Program-made: the position numbers and the translations under genes
Assembly: GCA_003576685.1 (NCBI GenBank)
Contig: QOZR01000001.1
Location: forward strand, 643,662-707,661
DNA: 64,000 nt
Source: Virgifigura deserti
GTDB taxonomy: Bacteria > Pseudomonadota > Alphaproteobacteria > Dongiales > Dongiaceae
Reading direction: 5' to 3'
Shown: positions 36,713-45,046 of the stretch, in pieces
Numbering within the stretch: the stretch's first letter is position 1
Layout: every line of letters begins with the position of its first letter
Notes under the pieces: model-generated
Told to the model about the DNA's origin: nothing
The model's input: only the letters and a program-made list of their open reading frames with translations
Databases searched by the model: none

Positions 36713-36759
36713 CGCAAATATTCGATGCAATCTGACCGTATATGCACTTTTTATTTGCG
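36713..36759. promoter_or_regulatory. Inverted repeat in the glnH/arginase-like divergent region
   Basis: cgcaaata (36713-36720) and tatttgcg (36752-36759) form an 8-bp inverted repeat with half-site centres 39 bp apart, within the 267-base divergent gap. It is a candidate operator for the RpiR regulator encoded at the end of the gln operon; there is no direct proof. Confidence 0.35.
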
Positions 36760-36766
36760 CTAACCG

Positions 36767-36853
36767 TTGGCGCAGTTCGAACGGATGAACCTGCTCTCGG
36801 TGAAAGAACGCGATGTGCTGGGGCGTCTTCTCGACAAGCTGCTTTACGCTTGA
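36767..36853 (+). pseudogene. Possible remnant of a regulator C-terminus (MarR-like)
   Basis: An open stretch of 28 codons ends in TGA at 36851-36853 and reads ...AQFERMNLLSVKERDVLG, then RLLDKLLYA. This charged amphipathic pattern (LS-x-x-E-R-x-x-L-x-x-LLDKL) resembles the last helix of MarR-type regulators. A stop codon lies directly before it in frame (36761-36763) and no DNA-binding part is present. It may be the tail of a lost regulator gene, or chance. Confidence 0.3.
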
Positions 36854-36918
36854 CCGCGAGCATTGTAACCACACCTGTCGTCTGTGCGATCTCGCCTCCT
36901 GCCCAAAGGAGAGATGTC

Positions 36919-37803
36919 ATGACGGCACCCCGCTTTGCCATCGTCGAGGCCCCATCGATCCTCGGTCTGCGCCCGACCGGGGTCGAGTTCCTGCCTGAGG
37001 CGCTTCTCGAGGCGGGCCTCGCCGAGAAGCTGAACGCCCGCCATGCCGGACGCGTCACCCCACCGCCGCACGACGCCTTGCGGGATCGGGAAACGATGAT
37101 GCTGAACCCGGCCGGCATCCGTGACTACTCGATCGAACTCGCCGATGCCGTGGGCAGCGTGCTGGACCGCGGCGAGTTCCCGATCGTGCTCGGCGGCGAC
37201 TGCTCGATTTTGCTTGGAAACCTCCTCGCGCTGAGGCGGCGCGGGCGTTACGGGCTTCTATTCATGGACGGACACGCGGACTTCTATCAGCCCGAGGCCG
37301 AGCCGACGGGAGAAGGCGCCTCGATGGATCTGGCGCTTGCGACCGGGCGCGGTCCGGATATCGTCACCGACCTGGAGGGCCGCCGGCCCCTCATGCGCGA
37401 TGAGGACGCGGTGCTGTTCGGCCAGCGCGATGCGGAGATGGCGGAGCAGTATGGCAGCCAGCCAGTACCGGAGCGGCTCCGGACCATCGACCTTGTCGAG
37501 ATCCGGCGCGTTGGTGCCGGAGCGGCCGCAACGGGTGCCGTGGCTCACCTGACGCGCGACGAGCTGGCCGGGTTCTGGCTCCACCTCGATGCCGACGTTC
37601 TCGACGACGCGATCATGCCGGCGGTCGACTACCGCATGCCGGATGGACTCGCCTGGGACGAGCTTACGACGGTGCTGCGCACAGCCGTCGCGAGCGGCCG
37701 CGCTATCGGTATCGAGGTCACCATCTTCAATCCGCGCCTCGATCGAAGCGGCCAAATTGCCGAAGCGCTCACGCGGACGCTCGCGGACGGTTTGGCGTCG
37801 TAA
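36919..37803 (+). CDS. Arginase/agmatinase/formimidoylglutamase (ureohydrolase) family protein
   Basis: A 294-residue manganese ureohydrolase-fold enzyme. The metal-binding signatures are visible: GGDCS (about residue 93, where the classical motif is GGDHS), MDGHADFY (about 116, classical DAHxD) and HLDADVLDD (about 222, classical DxDxxD). The His-to-Cys change at the first ligand occurs in a recognised subgroup, so activity on arginine is not certain. AAAGGAGA precedes ATG 36919 by seven bases, deciding the start well inside the open frame. It is divergent from glnH; formation or breakdown of a glutamine- or guanidino-related compound is an inference from context. Confidence 0.85.
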   Translation: MTAPRFAIVEAPSILGLRPTGVEFLPEALLEAGLAEKLNARHAGRVTPPPHDALRDRETMMLNPAGIRDYSIELADAVGSVLDRGEFPIVLGGDCSILLGNLLALRRRGRYGLLFMDGHADFYQPEAEPTGEGASMDLALATGRGPDIVTDLEGRRPLMRDEDAVLFGQRDAEMAEQYGSQPVPERLRTIDLVEIRRVGAGAAATGAVAHLTRDELAGFWLHLDADVLDDAIMPAVDYRMPDGLAWDELTTVLRTAVASGRAIGIEVTIFNPRLDRSGQIAEALTRTLADGLAS

Positions 37804-37848
37804 GGTCGATCTGCCGAATTATCGCAACCTCTTGCGGTTCGCGCCGCC

Positions 37849-38457
37849 TCACCTTTCCTCGCCAAGCTGCGCGACCGCGCGCAACGGCTGCTGGAACAGG
37901 TAGAACTCCGAGACCGGTGAGGTGTCGCTTACGACGATGCTGAAGCTCGCCTTTTCCCCCGCTTCCACGGCGCCGTCCCAGAACGAGACGGAGTCATAAG
38001 GCTCATCCACCTCGGCATTCCGCGAGAAAGCGCTCGACAGGAAGGGTCGGCCGATCATGGTCGCCTGACCGAAGGACAGCCCATCGCCATAGGGACTGTG
38101 AGAGTCCAGAACTTCGCGAAGCTCCAGCTCATATTCGTACCAGGGCCGGCCGGTGCGGTTGATCGCCACCTTGGTCATGGCGAAACCGACCATATGCTGC
38201 GAACCGATCCGGTTGCCGAACCGCGGCGCGAGGCCGCGGATGACGAGAACGATCTCCCCCGGCCCCGTCACCTCCTCAATGACGACGAAGGGGTCGTCGA
38301 GCAGGCCGCGCCCCGTCACTCCGAGCAGCGTGAAGCCCCCCAGCTCGTCGCTGAAGGTCACCCCCTCGACGGTGAAGGTCTTCGCGGCCGCTGGGACAAC
38401 CAAGCTTTGGGCAAGAAGGAGGAGCGCTCCCGCTGCGATCCGGTCACCGGCCCGCAT
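37849..38457 (-). CDS. Secreted hypothetical protein, 202 aa
   Basis: I do not recognise this family. It begins with a clear Sec signal peptide (basic start, hydrophobic core ALLLLAQSLVV, cleavage near PAAA-KT). The mature 175 residues are beta-rich, with no cysteines and a mix of glycine and acidic residues (TVEGVTFSDELGGF, VVIEEVTGPGEIVLVI, YEYELELREVLDS). Such a composition fits a periplasmic or extracellular beta-sandwich. ATG 38457 is used, since GGAG lies nine bases upstream; a GTG at 38472 is possible. It follows valS by 18 bases and may be cotranscribed. Confidence 0.65.
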   Translation of the reverse strand: MRAGDRIAAGALLLLAQSLVVPAAAKTFTVEGVTFSDELGGFTLLGVTGRGLLDDPFVVIEEVTGPGEIVLVIRGLAPRFGNRIGSQHMVGFAMTKVAINRTGRPWYEYELELREVLDSHSPYGDGLSFGQATMIGRPFLSSAFSRNAEVDEPYDSVSFWDGAVEAGEKASFSIVVSDTSPVSEFYLFQQPLRAVAQLGEER

Positions 38458-38475
38458 CGGTCGCCGCTCCACCGG

Positions 38476-41166
38476 CTACATCGCCGCCAGCCGGTCGAGC
38501 GCGCCTTTCAGCTTGTTCCGCACCTGAACCGCCTCGGCGAGCCGCTCGCGCTGGTCATCGACAACCTCCGGCGGGGCCTTGGCGAGGAACTGCTCGTTGG
38601 CAAGTTTCTTCTCGATCTTGGCCGTGTCCGCCGCCAGCTTCGCGATCTCCTTATTGAGTCGCGCCTTTTCCTGCTCGACATCGACGAACTCCGCCAGCGG
38701 CAGGATCACCGTCGCCTCGTCGACCACGATCTGAACCGCGCCTTTTGGCGGCTCGTCCGCCGTAACCGCGATGGACGACAGCCGCGCCAGCCGCAGAATC
38801 AGCTCGCGATGCCTATCGAGACGCGCGCGCATGGTGTTGTCGGCGCCGCGCAACTGCATCGGAATCTGCGCTGCGGGGGGAACGTTCATCTCGGAGCGCA
38901 CGGCACGGACCTCGGTGATCAGACGGATCACCCAGTCCATCTCGGCCGCTGCCGCCTCGTCCACCAGCTCCGGCGGATAGACCGGCCATTCGTCGGTGAT
39001 CAGCATCCTGTCTGCGGCCGCCGCGCCGCCCGTCTGACGCCACAGTTCCTCCGTCAGGAACGGCATGAAGGGGTGCAAAAGGTGAAGCAACTGCCCCAAG
39101 GCCCACGCCGTGGCGGCCCCGGTCTCCTGCTTCGCCGCCGCATTCTCGCCAGTCAGAATCGGCTTCGCGAACTCAAGGTGCCAATCGCAGAACTCGTGCC
39201 AGATGAAGTGGTACAGGGCGTTGGCCGCGTCGTTGAAGCGATAGGCCGCCAGCGCCACCTCGACCCGGCGGGCCGTCTCTACGACACGACCGACAATCCA
39301 GCGGTTCACCGCTTGGCTGCAGGCCTTCGGGTCAAAGGCGGGGTCCGGCTGGCAGCCGTTCATCTGGCAGAACCGCGCCGCGTTCCACAGCTTCGTCGCG
39401 AAGTTCCGGTATCCCTCGACCCGCCCTTCGGAGAGCTTGACGTCGCGGCCTTGGGCGGCGAGCGCGGTCAGGGTGAAGCGCAGCGCGTCGGCGCCGTATT
39501 TCTCGATGAGGTCGACGGGGTCGATGATATTGCCCTTCGACTTCGACATCTTCTGGCCGAACTCGTCGCGCACCAAGGCGTGGATGTAGACGGTGCGGAA
39601 CGGCACGTCCCCCATGAAATGCAGGCCCAGCATCATCATCCGGGCAACCCAGAAGAAGATGATGTCGAAGGCGGTAACGAGCACGTCCCCTGGGTAGTAG
39701 CGGTCCAGTTCCGGGGTTCGCTGCGGCCAGCCGAGCGTGGAAAACGGCCAGAGCCCGGAGGAGAACCAAGTGTCCAGGACATCGGCGTCGCGCCGCAGCG
39801 GCACGCTCTTGCCGTAATGCTTGGCCGCGGCGGCCTCGACCGCCTCCTCGGTCATCTCGACGAATACCTCACCGTCCGGCCCGTACCAGGCCGGAATCTG
39901 GTGCCCCCACCAGATCTGCCGCGAAATGCACCAGGGCTGGATATTCCGCATCCACTCGAAGTAGGTCGCCTCCCACTGCTGCGGCACAAATTTCGTGCGC
40001 CCCTCTTCGACCGCGGCGATGGCAGGCTTGGCCAGCGTCGCCGCATCGACGTACCACTGGTCGGTCAACCAGGGCTCGATGACGACGCCGGAGCGATCCC
40101 CGTAAGGAAGCATCAGGGTGTGATCGTCGATCCGCTCGACGAGCCCTTCGGCCTGCAGGTCGGCAACGATCCGCTCGCGGGCCTCGTACCGCTCGAGCCC
40201 CCGATAGGCCGCCGGCACGTTCTCGTTGAGGCAGGCATTCTCGTCGAAGATGTTCACGCGCTCGAGGTCATGCCGGCGGCCGACCTCGAAATCGTTGAAA
40301 TCATGCGCCGGCGTGATCTTGACCGCGCCGCTGCCGGTTTCGGGGTCGGCATGCAGATCGGCGACGATCGGAATCCGCCGCCCGACCAGCGGCAGGATGA
40401 CATGCTGACCGATCAGATCCTTGTAGCGCTCGTCGTCCGGATGGACGGCAACGGCGGTGTCGCCCAGCATCGTCTCGGGTCGCGTCGTGGCGACGACGAT
40501 GTAGGCTCCGTCCCGCCCCTCGATTGGGTAGCGGAAATGCCAGAGATGTCCTTTGACCTCGCGCTGCTCGACCTCGAGGTCGGAAACGGCGGTGTGCAGC
40601 TTCGGGTCCCAGTTGACCAGCCTCTTGTCGCGGTAGATCAGGCCCTGCTTATAGAGGTCGACGAAGACCTTGCGAACGGCCTCGCTCAGGCCCTCATCCA
40701 TGGTGAAGCGTTCACGCGACCAGTCCGCCGAGTCGCCCAGGCGGTGAAGTTGCCGGATGATGGTGCCGCCGGACTGGGCCTTCCACTCCCAGACCTTCTC
40801 GATAAACGCATCACGGCCTATCGTCTTGACATTGGAGCCGCCCGGGGAGCCCGGCCGATCGAGCACGATTCCCGCCTGCGCGAGCTGCCGCTCGACGACC
40901 ATCTGCGTCGCGATCCCGGCATGGTCGGTGCCCGGCTGCCACAGCGCGTCGAAGCCGCGCATCCGGTGATAGCGAATCAGGATATCCTGCAGGGTGTGAT
41001 TGAGCGCGTGCCCCATATGTAGGCTGCCGGTCACGTTCGGCGGCGGCATCATGGTGGTGTAGGGTCGCGCGGACGACTCCGGATGCGCCGCGAAGGCATC
41101 CGACTTCTCCCACAATGCATATTGCCTGGCCTCGACCTCGGCGGGCCGAAAGGTCTTGTCCAGCAT
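38476..41166 (-). CDS. valS: Valyl-tRNA synthetase
   Basis: An 896-residue class I synthetase with editing domain. HMGH in [18 protein letters not shown] lies near residue 49 and [20 protein letters not shown] near 525; the CP1 editing domain lies between them, and the C-terminal coiled coil with [12 protein letters not shown] ends the protein. ATG 41166 gives [20 protein letters not shown], the usual start, with an AAGG site eight bases upstream. The long open frame upstream of it is non-coding. Confidence 0.97.
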   Translation of the reverse strand: MLDKTFRPAEVEARQYALWEKSDAFAAHPESSARPYTTMMPPPNVTGSLHMGHALNHTLQDILIRYHRMRGFDALWQPGTDHAGIATQMVVERQLAQAGIVLDRPGSPGGSNVKTIGRDAFIEKVWEWKAQSGGTIIRQLHRLGDSADWSRERFTMDEGLSEAVRKVFVDLYKQGLIYRDKRLVNWDPKLHTAVSDLEVEQREVKGHLWHFRYPIEGRDGAYIVVATTRPETMLGDTAVAVHPDDERYKDLIGQHVILPLVGRRIPIVADLHADPETGSGAVKITPAHDFNDFEVGRRHDLERVNIFDENACLNENVPAAYRGLERYEARERIVADLQAEGLVERIDDHTLMLPYGDRSGVVIEPWLTDQWYVDAATLAKPAIAAVEEGRTKFVPQQWEATYFEWMRNIQPWCISRQIWWGHQIPAWYGPDGEVFVEMTEEAVEAAAAKHYGKSVPLRRDADVLDTWFSSGLWPFSTLGWPQRTPELDRYYPGDVLVTAFDIIFFWVARMMMLGLHFMGDVPFRTVYIHALVRDEFGQKMSKSKGNIIDPVDLIEKYGADALRFTLTALAAQGRDVKLSEGRVEGYRNFATKLWNAARFCQMNGCQPDPAFDPKACSQAVNRWIVGRVVETARRVEVALAAYRFNDAANALYHFIWHEFCDWHLEFAKPILTGENAAAKQETGAATAWALGQLLHLLHPFMPFLTEELWRQTGGAAAADRMLITDEWPVYPPELVDEAAAAEMDWVIRLITEVRAVRSEMNVPPAAQIPMQLRGADNTMRARLDRHRELILRLARLSSIAVTADEPPKGAVQIVVDEATVILPLAEFVDVEQEKARLNKEIAKLAADTAKIEKKLANEQFLAKAPPEVVDDQRERLAEAVQVRNKLKGALDRLAAM

Positions 41167-41257
41167 CGCTGAACCTTCTCTTACTGACTCTGACTGATCG
41201 GACCGGGCTGTTCGACAACCCGGTCCAAGGAATCCGGACGAAGGAGGTATCCGCCGC

Positions 41258-42166
41258 TTAGGCCTTGTCTTCCGCCCGTCGGACCATTCGTTGGATTTCG
41301 GTGCGGACGACCCGTTCGACAAGATCGGGAAGATTGGCATCGAGCCATTGCCGAAGCATCGGTTTCACTGCTTCGCGCACGAGATCCTCGACCGAGCGGC
41401 CGCCATCTATCGGCGTTTCCTTGTCGCGCGACACCGTGCGAGCCAGCTCGGCGAGAGCAGCTGTCGACGCCGCCTCGGCTTCCTGGGAGACCAGCTCCAA
41501 TTTCTTGCGCGCCTCATTCGACATCTTTTCACTCTCCATCCTGTCATCGGCCTCGAACGCGGGCATCGTCTCAGCCTGCGGCTTGGCCGTTTCGACCTTC
41601 GGTTGCTCCGCCGTCTCTGCAGGGGGGGCCTGTTCCAGCTCCGATGGGCCCAGCTCCGGCTGATCCGACTCCGGTTGAGCCGGCGCCCGCTCGTCCAGCG
41701 CCGGCGGCATTTTCCGCTCCGTTGCGTCCGGCTCCCCGAACGAGCCGACGGGTGAGTCCTCGGGCAGATCCCCTGGCAACTCCTCGGGCAACTCCCCAGG
41801 CAGCTCCCCGGGCGGGCTATCAGGCGGCTCCGGAAGGCCCGCTGATTCGGGAGTCGTCGATAAATCTGTGGCGGCCGGCGATTGCGCGGCGAGGCTGACG
41901 ACGGATCCGTCCTCGGCGACCATCTCCGTCAGGACCAGAATCTCCGACTCGCCGCTCCCGACCGCCCGAAGCCGCGGCCTTTCCGCCTCTTCATGTGTCG
42001 GCTTCTGTTCGCTTTGCGCCGGCTGGGCCAGACGAGGCTCGCTCCTCTCCGGCGGCTCGGATTTCGACTCGCTCTGCGGTTCCTGGCCGTCCTCGGAAAT
42101 GATCCGCCGGATCGATGCCAGGATCTCCTCCATCGACGGTTCCTGCTGGCTACGCGTCTCGCTCAT
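41258..42166 (-). CDS. popZ: PopZ-type polar organising protein (DUF2497)
   Basis: A 302-residue protein. Residues 8-27 read [20 protein letters not shown], almost identical to the N-terminal helix of Caulobacter PopZ that recruits partner proteins. A long acidic, proline-rich linker follows (about 30-210), then C-terminal helices with [21 protein letters not shown], the DUF2497 oligomerisation region. PopZ forms a polar scaffold that anchors the chromosome origin through ParB and recruits cell-cycle kinases. The linker contains a tandem 12-bp repeat. It lies between tolC and valS, an order known from other alphaproteobacteria. Confidence 0.9.
   Translation of the reverse strand: MSETRSQQEPSMEEILASIRRIISEDGQEPQSESKSEPPERSEPRLAQPAQSEQKPTHEEAERPRLRAVGSGESEILVLTEMVAEDGSVVSLAAQSPAATDLSTTPESAGLPEPPDSPPGELPGELPEELPGDLPEDSPVGSFGEPDATERKMPPALDERAPAQPESDQPELGPSELEQAPPAETAEQPKVETAKPQAETMPAFEADDRMESEKMSNEARKKLELVSQEAEAASTAALAELARTVSRDKETPIDGGRSVEDLVREAVKPMLRQWLDANLPDLVERVVRTEIQRMVRRAEDKA
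41763..41810. repeat. Four tandem 12-bp repeats inside popZ
   Basis: Four consecutive 12-mers of the form ggca(a/g)(c/a)tcc(c/t)c(g/a/t) run from 41763 to 41810. On the minus strand they encode repeated G/E-E/D-L-P tetrapeptides in the disordered linker, so copy-number change would only alter linker length. Confidence 0.75.
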
Positions 42167-42252
42167 TCGCCCGCCCCCTCAACAGCCGGTTCTACCGGCG
42201 ATCGGCGCAGGGCACACAGATCCAATTATTTCGCCGCAAATAACGCGGCATG

Positions 42253-43626
42253 TCATTCGATCGGCGCCCCCAAGCCGTACCATTTGTCGCGAACCTCGAA
42301 GTAATGCTCGTCGACATCGTAATAGCTCACCGGCAAATCCAGATCCGGGGCCGTCAACTGTCCGACCGCGGCCAAGACCTGAAACCCGGCGACGACCCGA
42401 TCCCGTTGCGCAGTGACGACATTCACCTGCGCGTCCAGCGCCTCCTGCTCGGCATCGAGGACGTCCAAAATCGTCCGGGCGCCGACCTGCGCCTCCTGAC
42501 GGACGCCTTCGAGCGCGATATCGGCCGCCCGCGCCTGAGCCTGGAAGGACTCGATCTGGGCAATGGCGGTCTGCAGCGCTTCCCAGGCCGTCGTCGCCTG
42601 GCGCGCCGCATTGCGCCGTGCTTCGATGATCTGCAGGCGGCGTTGCGACGCGATCTGCTTCGCCTCCCGCAGGCGCGAGGTCACTTCCCCTCCCTGATAC
42701 AGCGGCACGACAAGCTGTGCCGTGACTGAGGCACCGTCCGTCCGGACACCTTCGAACGAGAGATCCTCCCCCGTCGTCAGATCGCCATTCAGCGATAGCT
42801 GCGGCAGCAGCTCGCCGAATACGACATCCGCGCCCTCGACCGCCGCCTTCTCAGCGAAAATCGCCGCCAGCACAGCCGGATTCTGAACCGAGCCGGCGAT
42901 CGCTTCATCCTGCGTCGCCGGCAGAGTCAACAACAGCTCCGGCGCTTCCAGCGTCCCCGGCATGTCGCCGACCAGCTCCCGATAGGCGGCGCGCGAAGCG
43001 GTGAGATTGCCTTCGGCCTGGATGCGGTTCGCGGTCGCTAGCGCAAGCCGCGACTCAGACTGCGAAACATCGGTACGGGTAATCTCGCCGACCTCGAAGC
43101 GGTCGCGCGCGGCCTGAAGCTGACGTTGGAGAACCTGCTCGTTGTTGATGGTCAGTTGCAGGACGGCCTGATCGCGGACGACGTCCATATACGCCGCCAC
43201 GGTGTTGAGCAGGACATTCTGCTCGACCGAGGCAAGCTGCGCGCGCTGGGAAAGGACGAGGTTCTCTGCCTGGTCGGTGGCGGCCACCGTTCGGCCGCCG
43301 CGATAGAGCGGCTGATTCAGATTGAGGTTCGCCGAACGCGGAGTCAGCGTCTCGCTTCCGCCGGGCGACGATTCCTGCCATTCGCGGCCGACCTCGCCGT
43401 TGAGCGTGACGGTGGGGCGCCAGCCGGACAGGGCCTGAGCCACCAGCTCATCCCGTGCCCGCAATTCGGCGCGCCCGGCCAGCAGCGTCGGATTGTTCTG
43501 ATAGGCCTTGGCAAGGGCGTCCACCAGCGTTTCCGCACTCGCCGCCCCGACGCCCCCTTGAACGGCAATGACGACAGCGACCGCGCCCGCTGCCAATCGA
43601 CCCACCGCTCCGTAAAATCGGCGCAT
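42253..43626 (-). CDS. tolC: TolC family outer membrane efflux protein
   Basis: A 457-residue outer membrane channel subunit for type I secretion and drug efflux. It has a signal peptide (cleavage about ASA-ET, residue 30) and two OEP repeats of long alpha-helical hairpins and beta-strands: about 35-230, with YQNNPTLLAGRAELRARDEL and LNLNQPLYRGGRT, and about 240-450, with LVVPLYQGGEVTSRLREAKQ and GARTILDVLDAEQEAL. ATG 43626 has a GGGGG site shortly upstream and avoids an unlikely N-terminal extension. It sits between the rhodanese/PCMT genes and popZ. Confidence 0.94.
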   Translation of the reverse strand: MRRFYGAVGRLAAGAVAVVIAVQGGVGAASAETLVDALAKAYQNNPTLLAGRAELRARDELVAQALSGWRPTVTLNGEVGREWQESSPGGSETLTPRSANLNLNQPLYRGGRTVAATDQAENLVLSQRAQLASVEQNVLLNTVAAYMDVVRDQAVLQLTINNEQVLQRQLQAARDRFEVGEITRTDVSQSESRLALATANRIQAEGNLTASRAAYRELVGDMPGTLEAPELLLTLPATQDEAIAGSVQNPAVLAAIFAEKAAVEGADVVFGELLPQLSLNGDLTTGEDLSFEGVRTDGASVTAQLVVPLYQGGEVTSRLREAKQIASQRRLQIIEARRNAARQATTAWEALQTAIAQIESFQAQARAADIALEGVRQEAQVGARTILDVLDAEQEALDAQVNVVTAQRDRVVAGFQVLAAVGQLTAPDLDLPVSYYDVDEHYFEVRDKWYGLGAPIE

Positions 43627-43697
43627 CGTTCCCCCAATTCCTGATCGGCCTTGCATCGACAATCCTTTGGTTCCGTCAACCATCTCCGCTCGACGTC

Positions 43698-44030
43698 TCA
43701 ATAACGTTGCATCGATGGCTCAACCTGCCGGGCCCAAGCGTCGATCCCGCCGCTCAGGTTCACCGCATTATCGTACCCATTCCGGCGCAACCAAGCCGTC
43801 GCCTGCTGGCTGCGCATGCCGTGATGGCAGAGTACCACCAGCGGCTCGTCCTTCGGCAACATCCTTGCCTCGCCGGTCAAATGATCGAGCGGCATATGAA
43901 GGCTTCCGGAGATCCGGCAGATCTCCCACTCCCAACCCTCACGTACGTCGACTATGGTCACTCTTTGATTCTGCCGACGAAGATCGGCCAGATCGGCGAC
44001 GGTGAGTTCCGGCGGAAGGGAGTCAGGCAT
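43698..44030 (-). CDS. Single-domain rhodanese-like sulfurtransferase
   Basis: A 110-residue rhodanese fold. The active-site loop VVLCHHGMRSQQA has cysteine near residue 68, and the family blocks VTIVDVREGWEWEICRI and GYDNAVNLSGGIDAWA are complete, so persulfide transfer is plausible. It has no signal peptide and acts in the cytoplasm. It starts 9 bases after the PCMT-like stop and precedes tolC by 71 bases. Confidence 0.93.
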   Translation of the reverse strand: MPDSLPPELTVADLADLRRQNQRVTIVDVREGWEWEICRISGSLHMPLDHLTGEARMLPKDEPLVVLCHHGMRSQQATAWLRRNGYDNAVNLSGGIDAWARQVEPSMQRY

Positions 44031-44039
44031 CCACCGGGC

Positions 44040-44690
44040 CTAGAAGATGAAACCCGGTTGTCGGGAGAAGCCCGGGAGACGCGCCACCGCCGCGTCGAAG
44101 ATGATCCGGCCCGAGGTCACGCCGTGCGTCCGCTTCATCAGAGTCGCCCGGCCGACGCCGTCATGGAGCACCACGGCCACGAGCCGCCCACCCTCGGCGA
44201 GCTGCTGCAGAATCGCGGGCGGCACGAACTCCACCGCGCCTTGGAGGACAATGACCTGGTAGGGGCCCTGCTTTGGACAGCCTTCCTCTAGCGGTCCTTC
44301 GACGACAGTGACGTTGCCGATCGACAGCTCGGCGAAGAGATCGGCCGCCCGAGATGCCAGGGCCTTGTCGCTCTCGACGGCGACCACCGTATTGGCCAGG
44401 CGCGCCGCCAGGGCGGATGAATAGCCGGTCCCACAGCCGACATCGAGCAGGGTGTCGCCCGGCTGGATCGCCGCCATCTGCAGGAGCTGTGCCAAGACCA
44501 TCGGCTCCATCACGAATCGGCCATTGCCGATCGGGATGTCCTCGTCACAATAGGCGAGGCTGCGCAGGGCCTCGGGCACGAACAGTTCGCGCGGCACCGA
44601 CGCCAAGGCCGCCAGCAACTCCTCGTCGGTCACCCTGTTAGGGCGGATCTGACCCTCGATCATGTTCTGCCGCGCGGCAGCGTAATCCAT
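44040..44690 (-). CDS. Protein-L-isoaspartate methyltransferase family protein (tolC-linked)
   Basis: A 216-residue PCMT-fold methyltransferase, distinct from pcm at 10180-10875. The SAM motif LLDVGCGTGYSSALAARL lies near residue 81. The N-terminal NMIEGQIRPNRVTDEELLAAL differs from classical Pcm, and the substrate loop reads DEDIPIGNGRFVMEP rather than GHGQTLSQP, so activity on isoaspartate is uncertain. This branch is regularly found upstream of tolC in alphaproteobacteria. The short leader has CGGAGA before the ATG. Confidence 0.88.
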   Translation of the reverse strand: MDYAAARQNMIEGQIRPNRVTDEELLAALASVPRELFVPEALRSLAYCDEDIPIGNGRFVMEPMVLAQLLQMAAIQPGDTLLDVGCGTGYSSALAARLANTVVAVESDKALASRAADLFAELSIGNVTVVEGPLEEGCPKQGPYQVIVLQGAVEFVPPAILQQLAEGGRLVAVVLHDGVGRATLMKRTHGVTSGRIIFDAAVARLPGFSRQPGFIF

Positions 44691-44886
44691 GATATCTCCG
44701 TCGTCTTCCCCAAGCGCCCGGCCCCCTCGGGAAGCCCCCCAGCGAGCCCCCAGCGAGCCTAGGGGCCCTGCGCGGCTTTATACTGACATCCTCAGGCGAT
44801 GACAATGTCACTCGTAACCATTCCCGGCACCATTCCCGGCCATGGGGCGATCCGTCACGCGTGGCTCCGAAAGGCCTGTGACGTGC

Positions 44887-44915
44887 TTGATTCGCGGCCG
44901 GCCTAGGCTTATATG
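44887..44915 (+). promoter_or_regulatory. Candidate promoter for tRNA-Cys
   Basis: TTGATT (44887-44892) and TATATG (44910-44915) are 17 bp apart on the plus strand, followed by a GC-rich discriminator, as expected for a stable-RNA promoter. Transcription would start about 38 bases before the tRNA. Confidence 0.5.
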
Positions 44916-44926
44916 TCGCCGCTTGC

Positions 44927-44955
44927 CGCCGGCCCGCCATGATTTCGGGCCGGCG
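44927..44955 (+). other. Hairpin in the tRNA-Cys leader
   Basis: A perfect 10-bp stem cgccggcccg (44927-44936) / cgggccggcg (44946-44955) with a 9-nt loop ends five bases before the mature tRNA 5' end. There is no T tract, so it is not a terminator. It may affect RNase P processing of the precursor. Confidence 0.6.
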
Positions 44956-44960
44956 CATCT

Positions 44961-45034
44961 GGCCCGGTGGCAGAGTGGTCATGCAGGGGACTGCAAATCC
45001 CCGTACATCGGTTCGATTCCGGTCCGGGCCTCCA
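44961..45034 (+). tRNA. tRNA-Cys (GCA)
   Basis: A 74-nt cloverleaf including an encoded CCA. The acceptor stem ggcccgg (44961-44967) pairs with ccgggcc (45024-45030); the discriminator is U, the usual cysteine identity base. The anticodon arm is gggga-CTGCAAA-tcccc with anticodon GCA, and the T-arm carries GGTTCGATTCC. Confidence 0.97.
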
Positions 45035-45046
45035 CTCCTCGAAGCC

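Noticed and set aside
38098..41022. 974-codon open frame on the plus strand across valS
   Set aside because: It is the antisense of valyl-tRNA synthetase, whose HMGH and KMSKS motifs prove the minus strand. The plus-strand product has the low-complexity R/H/Q/L-rich look of high-GC shadows and no domain.
44720..44765. Short direct repeats (cccagcgagcc) resembling repeat-array units
   Set aside because: Only two adjacent imperfect copies, no spacers, no cas genes; not a CRISPR array.
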